64,000 nt of DNA, from assembly GCA_023101885.1 (NCBI GenBank), contig JALPQD010000638.1, positions 121,077-185,076 on the forward strand. Direction: 5' to 3'. The notes beneath the pieces are model-generated. The model was given only the letters and a program-made list of their open reading frames with translations, had not been told where the DNA came from and made no database searches. The stretch is from Typhlomys cinereus. Taxonomy: Eukaryota; Chordata; Mammalia; Rodentia; Platacanthomyidae. Each line of letters begins with the position of its first letter. Position 1 is the stretch's first letter. Below are positions 43,716-61,433 of this stretch, in pieces. The position numbers were made by a program, and so were the translations under genes.

Positions 43716-44464
43716 TGAGCCTCGCATGACTTCTGTTTCAGAAGGTGACAATGCAGGGTATGGCAGTGTGGATGTGGCGCAGAGGACCCCGCTTTACACT
43801 AGGGATCACTTTCAGGGTCAAGCGGAAACAGCCTGGCCCCTGTTCAGGATCTCCTGGCTGGGTAGCAGGACTGTGCCGTCCCTGACTGAGTGACCGAGCC
43901 TTGCCAATCACACCCGCCACTGTAAATGGGGACAGGACTCTCCTTGCAGATTCAGAAAGAGCCGGCCAATGATCAAAAGGTGGTTGGTACTTGTTCGTCT
44001 GCGCAGGCCGAGATTTCGGACGGGTTGTCAGAGATGATCTGGAGCGCGCACCGCACTCCTGTACCGCCACGTAGCTTCATTCTTGTCAGTGGTGTTCTTG
44101 TGACCTTAGAGTGTTTCGCTCTGACAAGAACAGGATGTCGTGTGTGTTCCTGTTTTCGGTTTGTTCCAGCGGTGCCACCTCGTGTTTTCGCCGCTGTTTG
44201 CTGAACACTGTTGCACTCAGACGTTGTGCTGTGAGCACCGCCTGTACTCAGTCCGGAAGACACTAGGACGGCCATGACTGTGCTGTGGCCACTGTCATCA
44301 CTGCCGTGACCTTCAGCAAGGCTGAGATGGACGTGCGGAATGTGGGGGGTTGGCACTGTCTTGTTTCTGGCATGCGCAGCCTGCCAGGGCTCCTTGGAAG
44401 ACAGAAACTCAAAGTGGCACAAGATCAGCTCGACCCAGAAAGTTCTCAAAGGTTGTCGTGTGTC

Positions 44465-44575
44465 ACTTGTTCCCTGTGTAACTGAGAAACTACGGTTAGA
44501 TAGGTAAATGGTCTGCCCAGAAACATGGGCTCAAAGCAGGGCCCCTAGATGCCAGGCATCCAGACTCATCCTGTG
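44465..44575 (+). repeat. MIR-like SINE fragment
   Basis: 'ctgtgtaactgagaaactac', then 'gttagataggtaaatggtct' and 'gccaggcatccagactcatc' follow the MIR core order. Confidence 0.5.
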
Positions 44576-46432
44576 GAACCATGTAGGAGCAGTAGGCACG
44601 TGGGGCTGACAGTCCCACCATGCCTGAGAAGCGGGAGCATCCGCGTCACGCTCAGCACTTCTGGCTAGTGATCACATACTCCGCCCATCCATGGGAAGGC
44701 ATTGGTCCCTTGCCACCTTCTGCTGTTGCCGTATTCTAGGGCCCGGAAGTGGAGAGAGGTGATGCTATGGGAACCATGATGAACTCACACTCGAGTAGAA
44801 AGACCGTTCTCCCGAGAAAACTATACATGTTTTGAAGTGTGTCGTACTTGCTGACCAGTTTCCAAGAGACAACCTGACAGAGCAGTGGGCCCGTCAGGCG
44901 GGGGCAAAGGAGAAGCTGGTCCCTGCCTCTCCGAGTCTCCATGGCACGGATGGAGAGCTGCAGGGCCAGCAAGGCGTTGGGGTTGGTCGTCTGGCCCCGA
45001 GGTGTGGAAGGACTGTCCCTAGCTGTCTCATACAGGAGCAAGAGACAACAGGGCATGTGGACAATGGCGGGGTAGGACGGGGTAGATCCTGGTTGGTTTG
45101 CACATGCAAGATGCTCGCTGTCTCCAGGGATCATGCCAGGAGGGTAACCTCTCCCCAGCCAGGCAATTCCAGGTCACAGGAAACAACACAGAGAAAGGAA
45201 GACAAAGTAAGATGTACAAATACGGCACAGAGAGGGCTCAGGGTGCGTCAGTGCACAGAAAAGAAGACTGTGCGTGTCAGCACACGGGGAGACGTGAGCA
45301 CGCTGCAGATGCAGGACGCGGCGCAGGACGGCCGCGCACGCGAGGCCAACCCGGTGACAGTCGTCAAGAACAGGGCTCCTCACTGCGAGCCATGACAGCA
45401 GTCTGCAGGGAACTAAGATTTAGTTCTCCCCTCTGGAGAATCGAGGTCTCCATGGTTACCTCCTCGCAGTGCACAGCCTGGCAGCGTGAGCGTGTGGTAG
45501 GAGTGTCTTTCGAGCCAGGCCCCACAGTGCTGCCCTGTGACTCATTCCCAGGACGGGGACAGGAGCGCTTGGGCCCCAGGTCATCCCCAACCCACGTGAG
45601 GATGGTGAAGAAGCCAAGCAGAGCAGTCAGACCAAGGCAGCAGCACCCAGAAGCCTGGCGGGGGGAGGAGGCGGCTGCTCATTCCCGCAGGAGCCTCACG
45701 GGGTCTAAGGAAGCTGAGAGCAGCAGGACAAGACGGGGCAACAAGGAGAGTCACACAAGGCCAGGGTGTTTCCTGCAGGCCGAGGATTTGACTGACTCGG
45801 CTGTGCCCAGTTCACTGCGTCCCTTGCTGTTTCCATCTGCGAGGGGTGGTACGTTGGTAAAGGACGACTGGTTTGCCATGTGAAGGACATGGTGGTGCCA
45901 TCTCAGGCACAGCGTGGAGGGGGCTGCAGATGCCCTTTTGTCAGACTCCCCGGTACCTTCAGAAAGGGAAGGTTAAGAAGTGAGTTGGAGCTCAGAAGTA
46001 ATCTCTGCCCGTGGGCTCTGCCAATGTCAGCTGTTTTACAGTGTCACACTTGGTCAGTGCCTGCACAAAACCCAAGTGTGTTGTTGGCCAGATACATACA
46101 TGTGTACACATGCGCGCATGCACTTGTGCACACAGACACAGATACACACAGACACGACCTGCCAGGCAACGTGTACTGATGCTGTTTTGAGTTCTCAGAG
46201 GCGCCCTCGGTGTTCTGGGGCCCTGGCTCCCAACAAAGGAACAAAGCCAGCCGTGTGTGCAAAGAGAAGGGAGGAGAGACTCGTCTCTCTTCTTCCCAGG
46301 CCTTGAGCAGGTCTGCAGTCATTGCGTTAATCAACTGTGGCCTTGTCAGTCTCAAAATCAAGCTTTGGAGAGAATGCTAAGCAGGGGCAGCACAGCAGGA
46401 TGATGGTAGACACAAAGAGCTCAGTGTCTACT

Positions 46433-46483
<51 letters not shown>
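46433..46483. repeat. (CA)n microsatellite
   Basis: About 25 uninterrupted CA units, about 110 bases before the 15-bp minisatellite begins. Confidence 0.97.
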
Positions 46484-46487
<4 letters not shown>

Positions 46488-46593
46488 GACTGTCCTCTCC
46501 CTTAGTCTTTCCCTTTTCCCTTTGCTTTGCTGTACCCCATCCCTGGGACTTGCTCCCCCACTGATCCTCTCTCGTGAGGTAAGCCTCTCATTT

Positions 46594-49500
46594 TAGGCGA
46601 GCATCCTATAGGTGAGCCTTCTGGAGGCTATTACTATAGATGAACGGTCTGGAGGTGGGCATTCTATAGGTGAGCATTCTGTAGGTGAGCATCCTATAGG
46701 TGAGCATTCTGGAGGTGGGTATTACTATAGATGAATGGTCTGGAGGTGGGAATTTTATCTATAGGTGGGCATTCTATAGGTGAACATTCTACAGATGAAC
46801 ATTCTATGGGTGAGCATTCTGTAGGTGAGCATTCTGTAGGTGAGCATTCTACAGATGAACATTCTGGAGGTGAGCATTCTGGAGGTGGGTATTACTATAA
46901 GTGAATGGTCTGGAGGTGGGAATTTTATCTATAGGTGGGCATTCTACAGATGAACATTCTGGAGGTGAGCATCCTATAGGTGAGCATTCTGGAGGTGGTA
47001 TTACTATAGATGAATGGTCTGGAGGTAGGAATTTTATCTATAGGTGAGCATTCTGGAGGTGAGCATTCTATAGGTGAGCATTCTACAGATGAACATTCTG
47101 GAGGTGAGCATCCTGTAGGTGAGCATTCTATAGGTGAGCATTCTATATGTGAGCATTCTGGAGGTAAGCATTCTGTAGGTGAACCTTCTGGAGGTGAGCA
47201 TTCTATAGGTGAGCATACTATAGATGAGCATTCTACAGATGAACATTCTGGAGGTGAGCATTCTATAGGTGAGCATTCTATAGGTGAGCATTCCACAGAT
47301 GAGCATTCTGTAGGTGAACCTTCTGTAGGTGAACCTTCTGGAGGTGGGCATTCTGGAGGTGGGTATTACTATAGATGAATGGTCTGGAGGTGGGAATTTT
47401 ATCTATAGGTGGGCATTCTATAGGTGAGCATTCTGGAGGTGAGCATTCTACAGATGAACATTCTGGAGATGAGCATTCTATAGGTGAGCATTCTACAGAT
47501 GAACATTCTGTAGGTGAGCATTCTATAGGTGAGCATTCTATAAGTGAGCATTCTGGAGGTGGGTATTACTATAGATTAATGGTCTGGAGGTGGGAATTTT
47601 ATCTATAGGTGGGCATTCTATAGGTGAGCATTCTGGAGGTGGGCATTCTGTAGATGAGCATTCTACAGATGAACATTCTGGAGGTGAGCATCCTATAGGT
47701 GAGCATTCTTGAGGTGGGTATTACTATAGATGAATGGTCTGGAGGTGGGAATTTTATCTATAGGTGAGCATTCTATAGGTGAGCATTCTGTAGGAGAGCA
47801 TTCTACAGATGAACATTCTGGAGGTGAGCATTCTATAGGTGAGCATTCTATAGGTGAGCATTCTGGAGGTGAGCATTCCGGAGGTGGGCATTCTATAGAT
47901 AAGCATTGTATAGGTGAACCTTCTGGAGGTGGGCATTCTATAGGTGAACCTTCTGGAGGTGAGCATTCTGGAGGTGGGCATTCTATAGATGAGCATTCTG
48001 GAGGTGGGTATTACTATAGATGAATGGTCTGGAGGTGGGAATTTTATCTATAGGTGGGCATTCTATAGGTGAACGTTCTACAGATGAACATTCTGGAGGT
48101 GGGCATTCTGTAGGTGAGCATTCTGTAGGTGAGCATTCTACAGATGAACATTCTGGAGGTGAGCATTCTGGAGAAGTGCATTCTATATGTGAGCATTCTA
48201 CAGATGAACATTCTGTAGGTGAGCATTCTACAGATGAACATTCTGTAGGTGAACATTCTGGAGGTGGGCATTCTATAGGTGAGCATTCTATAGGTGAGCA
48301 TTCTACAGATGAGCATTCTGTAGGTGAACCTTCTGTAGGTGAACCTTCTGTAGGTGAGCATTCTGTAGGTGAGCATTCTATAGGTGAGCATTCTGTAGGT
48401 GAACATTCTGGAGGTGGGCATTCTATAGGTGAGCATTCTGGAGGTGAACCTTCTTGATGTGGGCATTCTATAGGTGAGCATTCTACAGATGAATATTCTG
48501 TAGGTGATCATTCTATAGGTGAGCATTCTACGAGTGAGCATTCTGGAGTTGAGCATTCTATAGGTGAGCATTCTATAGGTGAGCATTCTGGAGGTGAGCA
48601 TCCTGAAGGTGAGCATTCTACAGATGAACATTCTGTAGGTGAGCATTCTATAGGTGAGCATTCTGGAGGTGGGCATTCTGGAGGTGAACATTCTGGAGGT
48701 GAGCATTCTATAGGTGAGCATTCTGGAGGTGAACCTTCTTGAGGTGGGCATTCTATAGGTGAACATTCTACAGATGAACATTCTGTAGGTGAGCATTCTA
48801 TAGGTGAGCATTCTGGAGTTGAGCATTCTATAGGTGAGCATTCTGTAGGTGAACCTTCTGGAGGTGAACCTTCTGGAGGTGAAACTTCTGGAGGTGAGCA
48901 TTCTATGGGTGAGCATTCTGGAGTTGAGCATTCTATAGGTGAGCATTCTATAGGTGAGCATTCTATAGGTGAGCATTCTACAGATGAGTATTCTGTAGGT
49001 GAACCTTCTGTAGGTGAACCTTCTGTAGGTGAGCATTCTGGAGGTGGGCATTCTGGAGGTGAGCATTCTGTAGGTGAACATTCTGTAGGTGAGCATTCTA
49101 TAGGTGAGCATTCTGGAGGTGAACCTTCTTGATGTGGGCATTCTATAGGTGAGCATTCTGGAGGTGGGCATTCTATAGGTGAGCATTCTACAGATGAACA
49201 TTCTGTAGGTGAGCATTCTATAGGTGAGTATTCTGTAGGTGAACCTTCTGTAGGTGAACCTTCTGTAGGTGAGCATTCTGGAGGTGGGCATTCTGGAGGT
49301 GAGCATTCTGTAGGTGAACATTCTGGAGGTGAGCATTCTATAGGTGAGCATTCTCTAGGTGAGCATTCTACAGATGAGCATTCTGTAGGTGAATCTTCTG
49401 TAGGTGAGCATTCTGTAGGTGAGCATTCTGTAGGTGAGCATTCTGTAGGTGAACCTTCTGGAGGTGAGCATTCTATAGGTGAGCATTCTGGAGGTGAACC

Positions 49501-51043
49501 TTCTTGATGTGGGCATTCTATAGGTGAGCATTCTACAGATGAGCATTCTGTAGGTGAACATTCTGGAGGTGGGCATTCTATAGGTGAGCATTCTGTGGGT
49601 GAGCATTCTGTAGGTGAACATTCTGGAAGTGGGCATTCTATAGTTGAGCATTCTGTGGGTGAGCATTCTATAGGTGAGCATTCTGTAGGTGAACATTCTG
49701 GAGGTGGGCATTCTATAGGTGAGCATTCTGTGGGTGAGCATTCTATAGGTGAGCATTCTGTAGGTGAACATTCTGGAGGTGGGCATTCTATAGGTGAGCA
49801 TTCTGGAGGTGAACCTTCTTGATGTGGGCATTCTGTAGGTGAGCATTCTACAGATGAACATTCTGTAGGTGATCATTCTATAGGTGAGCATTCTACGGGT
49901 GAGCATTCTGGAGTTGAGCATTCTATAGGTGAGCATTCTACAGGTGAGCATTCTTTAGGTGATCATTCTATAGGTGAGCATTCTACGGGTGAGCATTCTG
50001 GAGTTGAGCATTCTATAGGTGAGCATTCTGGAGGTGGGCATTCTATAGGTGAGCATTCTAAAGATGAACATTCTGTAGGTGAGCATTCTATAGGTGAGCA
50101 TTCTCTAGGTGAGCATTCTACAGATGAGCATTCTGTAGGTGAACCTTCTGTAGGTGAATCTTCTGTAGGTGAGCCTTCTGGAGGTGAGCATTCTATAGGT
50201 GAGCATTCTGGAGGTGAACCTTCTTGAGGTGGGCATTCTATAGGTGAGCATTCTACAGATGAACCTTCTTGAGGTGGGCATTCTATAGGTGAGCATTCTA
50301 CAGATGAACATTCTGTAGGTGAGCATTCTATAGGTGAGCATTCTACAGATGAACATTCTGTAGGTGAGCATTCTATAGGTGAGCATTCTGGAGTTGAGCA
50401 TTCTATAGGTGAGCATTCTGGAGGTGAACCTTCTTGAGGTGGGCATTCTATAGGTGAGTATTCTACAGATGAACATTCTGTAGGTGGGCATTCTATAGGT
50501 GAGCATTCTATAGGTGAGCATTCTGTAGGTGAACCTTCTGTAGGTGAACCTTCTGGAGGTGAGCATTCTATGGGTGAGCATTCTGGAGTTGAGCATTCTA
50601 TAGGTGAGCATTCTATAGGTGAGCATTCTGTAGGTGAACCTTCTGGAGGTGAGCATTCTATAGGTGAGCATTCTGGAGGTGAACCTTCTTGAGGTGGGCA
50701 TTCTATAGGTGAGCATTCTACAGATGAACATTCTGTAGGTGGGCATTCTATAGGTGAGCATTCTACAGATGAACATTCTGTAGGTGGGCATTCTATAGGT
50801 GAGCATTCTGGAGGTGAACCTTCTTGAGGTGGGCATTCTATAGGTGAGCATTCTACAGATGAACATTCTGTAGGTGGGCATTCTATAGGTGGGCATTCTA
50901 TAGGTGAGCATTCTGGAGGTGAACCTTCTTGAGGTGGGCATTCTATAGGTGAGCATTCTGGAGGTGGGCGTGCTGGAGGTGGGCGTGCTGGAGGTAGGCG
51001 TGCTGGAGGTGGGCGTGCTGGAGGCGGGCGTGCTAGAAGTGAA
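46594..51043. repeat. Giant minisatellite, 15-bp unit, about 300 copies
   Basis: The base unit is GGTGAGCATTCTATA, with GGA/GTA/ACA variants at the end and GAA/GGG variants near the start. From 46594 to about 48060 the array is broken by a recurrent composite segment (GGGTATTACTATAGATGAAT, then a TCTGGAGGTGGGAATTTTAT block) seen eight times. From about 48060 to 50990 the 15-base register is kept without a single insertion or deletion. Its last units change to GGTGGGCGTGCTGGA. Two forward-reverse frames stay open for hundreds of codons (pentapeptides GEHSI, ECSPI, MLTYR) purely because 15 is divisible by three. Confidence 0.97.
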
Positions 51044-51234
51044 GGCACTTGCTCTTTCTAGAAAAATCTTCCAGGAACACTTGCTACGGCCGCACTTGCT
51101 CACAGATTCTCCAGAGTCCTTGGTCCTCCCAGCAGGGTGTTTCCTGTCTGCTCGTCATGTCATGGTGTCCCTCCGTACTGCGACCCCAGACCTTCCGCAG
51201 GCTCTGTCTTAGGTGGTGCCTGTTGAATTAATCC

Positions 51235-51342
51235 GTGTCCCTTGAGAATATGTCCTTGAGGACCCGGTTCTCAGTCCAGAGGCCAGCACAAAGCAGATGC
51301 TCAGACAATGTTGAAAATGAACGACTGAATGAGTAAATGAAT
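51235..51342 (+). repeat. L2/MIR-like 3' terminal fragment
   Basis: GCCAGCACAAAGCAGATGCT followed by 'cagacaatgttgaaaatgaa' and 'ctgaatgagtaaatgaatgg' matches the end pattern 'gcctggcacatagtaggtgctcaataaatg...gaatgaatga'. Confidence 0.55.
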
Positions 51343-51495
51343 GGGGTTAAATGCACTGTCACGACCTCTTATGGTTCTCATGCACAGTGAAGGAGGACAG
51401 TAAGTCATTCAGAGATGGCCACAACAGAGCAGAGGGAAGGGTTGGCCCTGTCTCCGCCCCCCAGACGCCACTAGACTGCTCTCTGCCTCTTATAG

Positions 51496-52225
<730 letters not shown>

Positions 52226-52275
52226 TAGCACCCGCCTGTGCACAAAGACCCTGCCTCCTCCCCCTCCCCCCGTGA

Positions 52276-52944
<669 letters not shown>

Positions 52945-53385
52945 TAGAGCCTCTAAATGGCGTGTGTGACTGCCGAGCCTCCAGAGGCTTGTCTGCATTA
53001 TGTGGGAGCTGCGGGGAGCCCCACCCTTTCCTGGCCCATCACCTCCCCGGGGTTTGTTTTCCATCAGCATCGCAGACTGAATGCTCTGAAGGCCACGCTT
53101 GCCGGCAGCCTTGGCTATGATCGCGTGTAGGAGTGGAGATTATGTTTTCTCCCATCTCCCACGCAGTCACAGCCACAGGGTGACGAGAATACCTGGCATT
53201 CTCTCGGGCTGAGGACCTGGCAGGCTCTCTAGGTAAACATCTCAATTAGGAATCAAAATGTTTCTCCTTTTGCAGAAAATGGCATTTTCATAGGCAGCCC
53301 TTGCTGGACAACAGGGAAGAGCTGTGCTGGCAGAGATGAGGGCGGACCCCACGCCCTACGCCTGGCACCCAGTCTGTAGAGTGCA

Positions 53386-53502
53386 CATGTATGCATTCAT
53401 GCATGCGTGCACACACACACTAACACATGCGAGCACACACATGCACACGTGCACACACGCGTGCACAGGCACATGCACGCAAACACACATGCACACGCAT
53501 GC
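53386..53502. repeat. Degenerate CA-rich repeat
   Basis: Interrupted CACACA, CATGCA and CACGCA runs of alternating purine-pyrimidine. Confidence 0.85.
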
Positions 53503-53807
53503 ACCAGGGAAAGATGCAGCCCTTCACTGCCTAGACTTACCAAGTGCCAAAGGCCCCGGGCCTTTGTGCCTTAACTGTCCTCTTCCTTAGGGAAGAGGCT
53601 TCGCCGTTCGCCAGCACTTCTTTGCCTGCTTCTAACACCTACAGTAGGTCGAGTCATGGTGTTTCCTGCATTTTGGCAGGAAGAGAAAATCAAAATGCAG
53701 ATAAGAAAAGAGCGCAGGCAAGTCCAACACCTCTGACCACCTGAGACGGTGGCAGCAGCCTCCAGTCACTGTAACCGAAGAGAGTCCGCTTATGAGGAGA
53801 AAGCGGT

Positions 53808-54020
53808 AGAGGGAAGATAGTTCAGTGGGCAAAGTGTGCCTGGCGAGCATGAGGACCTCATTCTAAAAACGCCAGACACGGTGGCATGGCCAGTCCTGGG
53901 TGGGGTCTCTGGGCTTCACTTAGCGAGCGGCAGGCCAGTGAGAGGCACGGTGTCGAGGGACAGGACACCCGAGCTTGTCCTCTGGCACGGAGCACAGGCG
54001 CCGCACACAGACATCCAATA
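53808..54020 (+). mobile_element. B3/B2-type rodent SINE, near full length
   Basis: The tRNA-like head GGAAGATAGTTCAGTGGGCA, then GCGAGCATGAGGACCTCATT, 'gccagacacggtggcatggc', 'aggccagtgagaggcacgg', GGACAGGACACCCGAGCTTG and TCCTCTGGCACGGAGCACAG follow the order of the rodent B3 consensus as I remember it. It is diverged but the order is complete. It supports a myodont rodent host. Confidence 0.65.
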
Positions 54021-54295
54021 GCAAGGGTTACTTAGGCTTGGAGTTTGGAGGCTGTCGTCTCGGGTAGGATATCCCTGCTGCTCTTGGACCTGTGGTAGGG
54101 TGGCACATCTTGATTGGATGGATCACGATGGGTAAGGAAAGAGCAAAAAGGATCTGGGATCATCCCCACACTCCCCTCTAAGCATATGCCCCAGCCCCTG
54201 ACCTCCCGCCATGCTCCACCTCTTCAAGTCCTCATCACCGCCCATGGCACCAGGCTGGAGCCAGTCCTGCGACACGTGACCTTTGAGGACCTTAA

Positions 54296-55030
<735 letters not shown>

Positions 55031-55299
55031 GTGCCGGGAAATGGGCAGCAGCACGTGGAGAAAGCGCTGAAGCTCTTCGCCCAGCTCCTCAACAACAAGG
55101 TGTTCCTTCTGACCTTCATCCGCACGCTGGAGCTGCAGCGCAGCTTCTCCATGCGCGACCGTGGCAACGTGGCGTCGCTCATCATGACGGGCCTGCAGGG
55201 CCGCCTGGAGTACGCCACCGACGTCCTCAAGCAGCTGCTGTCCGACCTCATCGACAAGAACCTGGAGAACAAGAACCACCCCAAGCTGCTTCTCCGGAG
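55031..55299 (+). CDS. PLXNA4: PLXNA4 exon 18 of window: GAP domain, first segment with arginine pair
   Basis: The frame reads [20 protein letters not shown], then [60 protein letters not shown] and [10 protein letters not shown]. It is a large part of the first GAP segment. The LLLRR at its end is the conserved arginine pair of the plexin GAP active site (family knowledge: R-GAP activity toward Rap). The second Arg codon is split AG|G by the intron. The donor GGAG|GTCTGT is non-consensus at +3 but is the only one that keeps frame. Confidence 0.94.
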
Positions 55300-55407
55300 G
55301 TCTGTCATGGCCGGGGCGGGGGCGGGGGGCGGCATCGGAGCGAGGGGGGCACCCTAAGGTTGCTGGAGCTGCCACATGGCCGCAGTGCAGGGCATCGCAT
55401 GCACCCT

Positions 55408-55676
55408 TTGCAGTGTCCCGTGACCTCCCCAGCAGGTCACCTCACATGCACCCTTTGCGGTGTCACCCTTTGCAGTGTCCCGTGACCTCCCCCAGCAGGT
55501 CACCTCACATGCATCCTTTGCGGTGTCACCCTTTGCAGTGTCCCGTGACCTCCCCAGCAGGTCACCTCACGTGCTCCCTTTGCAGTGTCCCGTGACCTCC
55601 CCAGCAGGTCACCTCACACGCATCCTTTGCAGTGTCCCCCTTTGCAGTGTCCCGTGACCCCCCCAGCAGCAGGTCA
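55408..55676. repeat. Tandem repeat, 46- to 62-bp composite unit, about 4-5 copies
   Basis: Units combine CCCTTTGCAGTGTCCCGTGA and CCTCCCCAGCAGGTCACCTC with or without an extra CCTTTGCGGTGTCAC segment. They contain acceptor-like TTTGCAG and CCCCAGCAG motifs. Confidence 0.92.
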
Positions 55677-56629
55677 CCTCCTGGTCCTGCCACTATCTCA
55701 GCTCTGTGACCTCTGGTCCGCCTCTGTGGTTTAGTTTCCTCACAGATGTGATCAGAGTAACCCGTGTCCCGGTCTCCCTCCCTCCCTCTGCCTCAGAGCA
55801 TGGTCCGGCACGGTAGCTACAATCATATAGAACGATTCCCTAAAATGTAGCTCAGACTTTGGTTCATTCAACCTTCAGCCACATCCGCAGGACCCAGACA
55901 TCTACCACCTGTGGCTGGTCGACCACTCTGATGGCATCAGCGACCGTCGCCTGCATAGGGCAGATATGCTAGGCTAGAGGTGAGGTAGCTCTGGTGCCCG
56001 GATTCCTGGGTCAGCTTGGTGGCATCTACCACCTGTCTCAGTTTCCCAGCAGAGCTCAGGTGTCCGAGCCCTGAGCCCCTTGCACCCACCCTCACTAAAA
56101 GCTCTGGCTCTATGGGCAGCAGTGGGCCCTTCTCCATCCTCACTCTCAGCTCCCAGGTCTCAGGTTCGGGGACCCACGTGGGCTGAGAAGGGAGGAACGT
56201 GACTGTTTAGAGCACTGAGCCCCTGACCTGCCAGGCTGAGGACTAGAAACTCTCATTAAGAGCTGTTGCACGTAAATTAGTCTAATCTCAAGCGCAGTGC
56301 AGGAGGGTGCAGGAGGCCGGGGGCGAAGGCTGCAATTCCTCCTGCCTTGTCCTGTCCAGGCCCAGATGACTGAGGCCCTGGCCAAGGCCTGGGGTTTGCC
56401 GCAGCCGCAGGGTATAATTCGCACCTCCTGCAGGGAGCAGCTCGGCTTCCCCTTCTCCGGTCTGTCACAGAAGCTTTGTTTCTTCCAAGTCCCAGGTCTG
56501 CGAGGGCACTTACAGAAACAGATTGATGTTGGCTAAACTTAGGCGCTTTCTCCGCCAGGGCGATCCCCAAGAGCACCCGCAGGGCGCCACTGGTGGCTCA
56601 GATTTGCATTGTGTTTTTTGGGGGGCAGA

Positions 56630-56780
56630 TGTTATTCTTTGCTCTTTAAATATTAACCCAGTCAACTCTAACAACTGTAGGGTAGACATATGTCCATTTA
56701 TAGTTGGGGAAACTAAGCATACAAAAATTAAATGATTTGCCTAAGATCATGGATCTGAACCTGCAGCAGTCCGATACACA
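56630..56780 (+). repeat. MIR-like SINE fragment
   Basis: 'tctaacaactgtagggtaga', 'catttatagttggggaaact', 'aatgatttgcctaagatcat' and 'ctgaacctgcagcagtccga' follow the order of the MIR core fairly closely. Confidence 0.65.
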
Positions 56781-57077
56781 TTTGGAGGGGCAGTGCCACA
56801 GAATACTCAGAAAGGCAGAGACCCCAAAGGAGCTGGCAGACTCTTTAGCACCCTGAAGCCAGCAGGAATGGGGGACTATCACAGCCTGTGGGATGAGGGA
56901 GCCTGTGTCTGAATTCTGGGAGACAGCCATCCCCAAATGGACTTCTACTCAGTGTGAGGAGAACAAACTCCACCACGTCACTGCTGCTGTCTGGCTGGGC
57001 TACATATGCTCCGCCTCAGCCCATGCATGGCACACGCGCGTGAGGAGCCCAGGCCCCCACCCCTGGGTAAAGGATGA

Positions 57078-59939
<2,862 letters not shown>

Positions 59940-60055
59940 TGAGAAACTTACAAAACACGTGTCCTCAAGCTGTCTCCAGAGGAGCTGTAATTGGTCTCAG
60001 TGTTTCTTTCCGTCTCTCTCTACATCTGCAGAAAGGACAGCTCCTGGGGAGTGCC

Positions 60056-60159
60056 TGACTCTCTCTCTTTCTCTCTCCTTCTCTCCTTCTCTCCTTCTCT
60101 CCCTCTCTCTCTCCCTCTCTCTCTCCCTCTCTCTCTCCCTCTCTCTCTCTCTCTCTCAC
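60056..60159. repeat. (TC)n polypyrimidine tract
   Basis: TCTCTC and TCTCCC runs form a 100-base polypyrimidine strand, the kind of sequence that can adopt triplex structure. Confidence 0.95.
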
Positions 60160-61433
60160 TTGCAGCAAATCAGGGCACAAACTTGTTTTCAGGTCCTGCA
60201 ATCTGTGGCTTTCTCCTAGTGTCTGTGGAAATTGCCCGAGCTTTCTTTCTTCTTACCTATGGTGGGGGGGGGGGCGCCCGTTCCTGGTGATCCTGCTGTT
60301 TCAGCACAGAAAGTGACATGTCTGTTCACTGGCAGACACACTGAGTGAGCAGTCAGGAAAATCCCAGCAAAAGAACCAAGCATCGGATCTACCCCCATTC
60401 TGTCCCATGGGAATCACGCATGGGCTTGGGGATCGCGGTAAGATTAAGCACAGGTAGACAGATTGAGATTCAGGAAGAATACTAAAATAGAAACTGGAAA
60501 TGAGAGACACAGGAAAATTAAGCCAACTAGAGGAAATGCCTCAGGCTGCGAGACCCATGGGACTGTCTGGCTAATAACATCCTCCTGTGTCCCTGGTTCA
60601 CAAAGGGAAGCACGCGTAGAGGCTGGCAGGCTGGGTTGGCAAGTCCTGAGCTGTCAGTGGCCAGCCGCTGGGAGGCCCTGGAGCTGGCTAGCAGCCTTGA
60701 GGTACAAAGGAAGCTGGGACACTGGGGATACCCCTGGGTTCCTCCACTGCACCCCTCATGCTGTGCCCAGATCCCAGCCCCAAGCGAGGGGCTATGGAGA
60801 CCTAAGGCTTTGAAGTGTACTCTAGCCCCCCTCCCGACTCAGGAGTTACAACTTTAATCTCTTCCAACCTCAAGTTCTTCACCTGCACGCTGAAGACAGC
60901 AGCCAGACAGGAAGGTGTGAAGACAGCTGGAAGGAGTAGAAACCACAGGTCATACTGTCAGGACTTGACTCGCATCGAGGCAGCAAAATCCTGTCCATCG
61001 TTTCCACAGGCATTCAGTTCACGCATGCACACACGCACATGCATGCACACACGCGCACACACACCACAAAACATGGCTAACACATCCAGTGGGACAATTA
61101 TAATGAGTCAGTCAGAACTGAATAGAAAGCGCGGAGCCACGCAGCACCGAATCTGCACCCTTGAAGGTCAGACATGGGCTCTGGCGGCTTCCCTCCATCT
61201 CTGATTCTAAAGGCTTCTTCCTGGGTGCCCACCCAGTAGCTCCCAACAGAAAGAATGGACCCCTGCTTTCCTGTGCTCCTCACACAAAGCACTTCCAATT
61301 CCCTGGCGTCATTTATCATTCATGGATTCATTGACTCCTCAAATATTTACTGAGCTTTGCTGAGTGCCAGACACTTCCCACACTCTAGCCCTGGGTGACA
61401 GAGCCAGCAGGAAGCCTTCTTCCCTTTGGGAGA

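Noticed and set aside
46594..51043. CRISPR-like or protein-repeat locus
   Set aside because: There are no unique spacers between repeats, the units are 15 bases, and the array lies in an intron of a mammalian gene.
48044..51103. Very long minus-strand open frames (up to 435 codons) encoding MLTYR or ECSPI repeats
   Set aside because: They lie wholly inside the 15-bp minisatellite. Because the unit is five codons long, a unit without a stop yields an endless frame. No promoter, splice context or known family supports a gene.
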